In this document: positions 4,961 through 5,079 of the stretch, piece by piece
How the letters are laid out: each line of letters starts with the position of its first letter
Numbering within the stretch: position 1 is the stretch's first letter
NCBI GenBank assembly: GCA_944324205.1
Contig: CALUVK010000129.1
Coordinates: forward strand, 1 to 5,079
Length of the DNA stretch: 5,079 nt
Direction of reading: 5' to 3'
DNA from: Candidatus Gastranaerophilales bacterium
Lineage (GTDB): Bacteria; Cyanobacteriota; Vampirovibrionia; Gastranaerophilales; Gastranaerophilaceae
Translations under genes and position numbers: made by a program
The notes under the pieces: model-generated
Database searches by the model: none
Told to the model about the DNA's origin: nothing
The model's input: only the letters and a program-made list of their open reading frames with translations

Positions 4961-5079
4961 GTATTTTATATTAAGTTTTGTAAATCCGTAACGAAGCATT
5001 ATTGCTAACACTTACGTTTTTAGAAGTTTAATTTCATAAATTTAGGCAATTTTTAAAAATAAAAAAACTTTATATATAC
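4961..5079. other. Right-edge AT-rich region, no gene seen
   Basis: No supportable coding region is visible on either strand up to the window end. CGTAA (4987-4991) and TTACG (5012-5016) can form a short stem enclosing AGCA/TGCT and followed by five Ts. This is a weak plus-strand terminator-like shape with no plus-strand gene to serve. Confidence 0.3.

Overview
The window is AT-rich bacterial DNA. The two long proteins at 1814-2698 (-) and 2865-4373 (+) resemble proteins I associate with gut Candidatus Gastranaerophilales (Melainabacteria/Vampirovibrionia, the non-photosynthetic sister group of Cyanobacteria). A tRNA without an encoded CCA fits this. The assignment rests on recall of protein style, not on a search, and is tentative.

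Left third (1-1612): this part looks like accessory DNA. A very AT-rich gene (72-1217, +) encodes a protein with a CxxC...SHxIP...CxxCD zinc/HNH-like signature and a long uncharacterised C-terminus, so a nuclease-type or defence-type role is possible but unproven. It starts on GTG right beside a TATAAT box. A 395-base gene-free stretch follows it. That stretch holds a long, almost fully paired RNA-style stem-loop built from 10-base-spaced TTGCAC/GTGCAA repeats (1277-1382), a bidirectional terminator-like hairpin (1424-1466), a 58-base tandem duplication (1448-1563), and the terminator of the tRNA gene. Copies of a TTGAGACA/TGTCTCAA motif lie on both sides of the HNH-like gene. Together these suggest a small acquired island beside a tRNA gene. 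No integrase or transposase is visible in the window.

Middle (1613-2864): tRNA-Ile(GAU) on the minus strand, then upstream of it on the same strand a 294-residue predicted membrane protein of unknown function. A 166-base divergent intergenic region follows. It carries a good plus-strand promoter whose spacer contains a perfect 7-2-7 inverted repeat.

Right (2865-5079): a 502-residue membrane-anchored family-2 glycosyltransferase-like protein with weakened catalytic motifs and a fused cysteine-rich C-terminal domain. It faces a minus-strand XRE-family repressor gene (4574-4900), and a REP-like palindrome lies between the two convergent genes. The repressor promoter is bracketed by a perfect 9-base inverted repeat, which suggests autoregulation. 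The last ~120 bases hold no gene that I can support.
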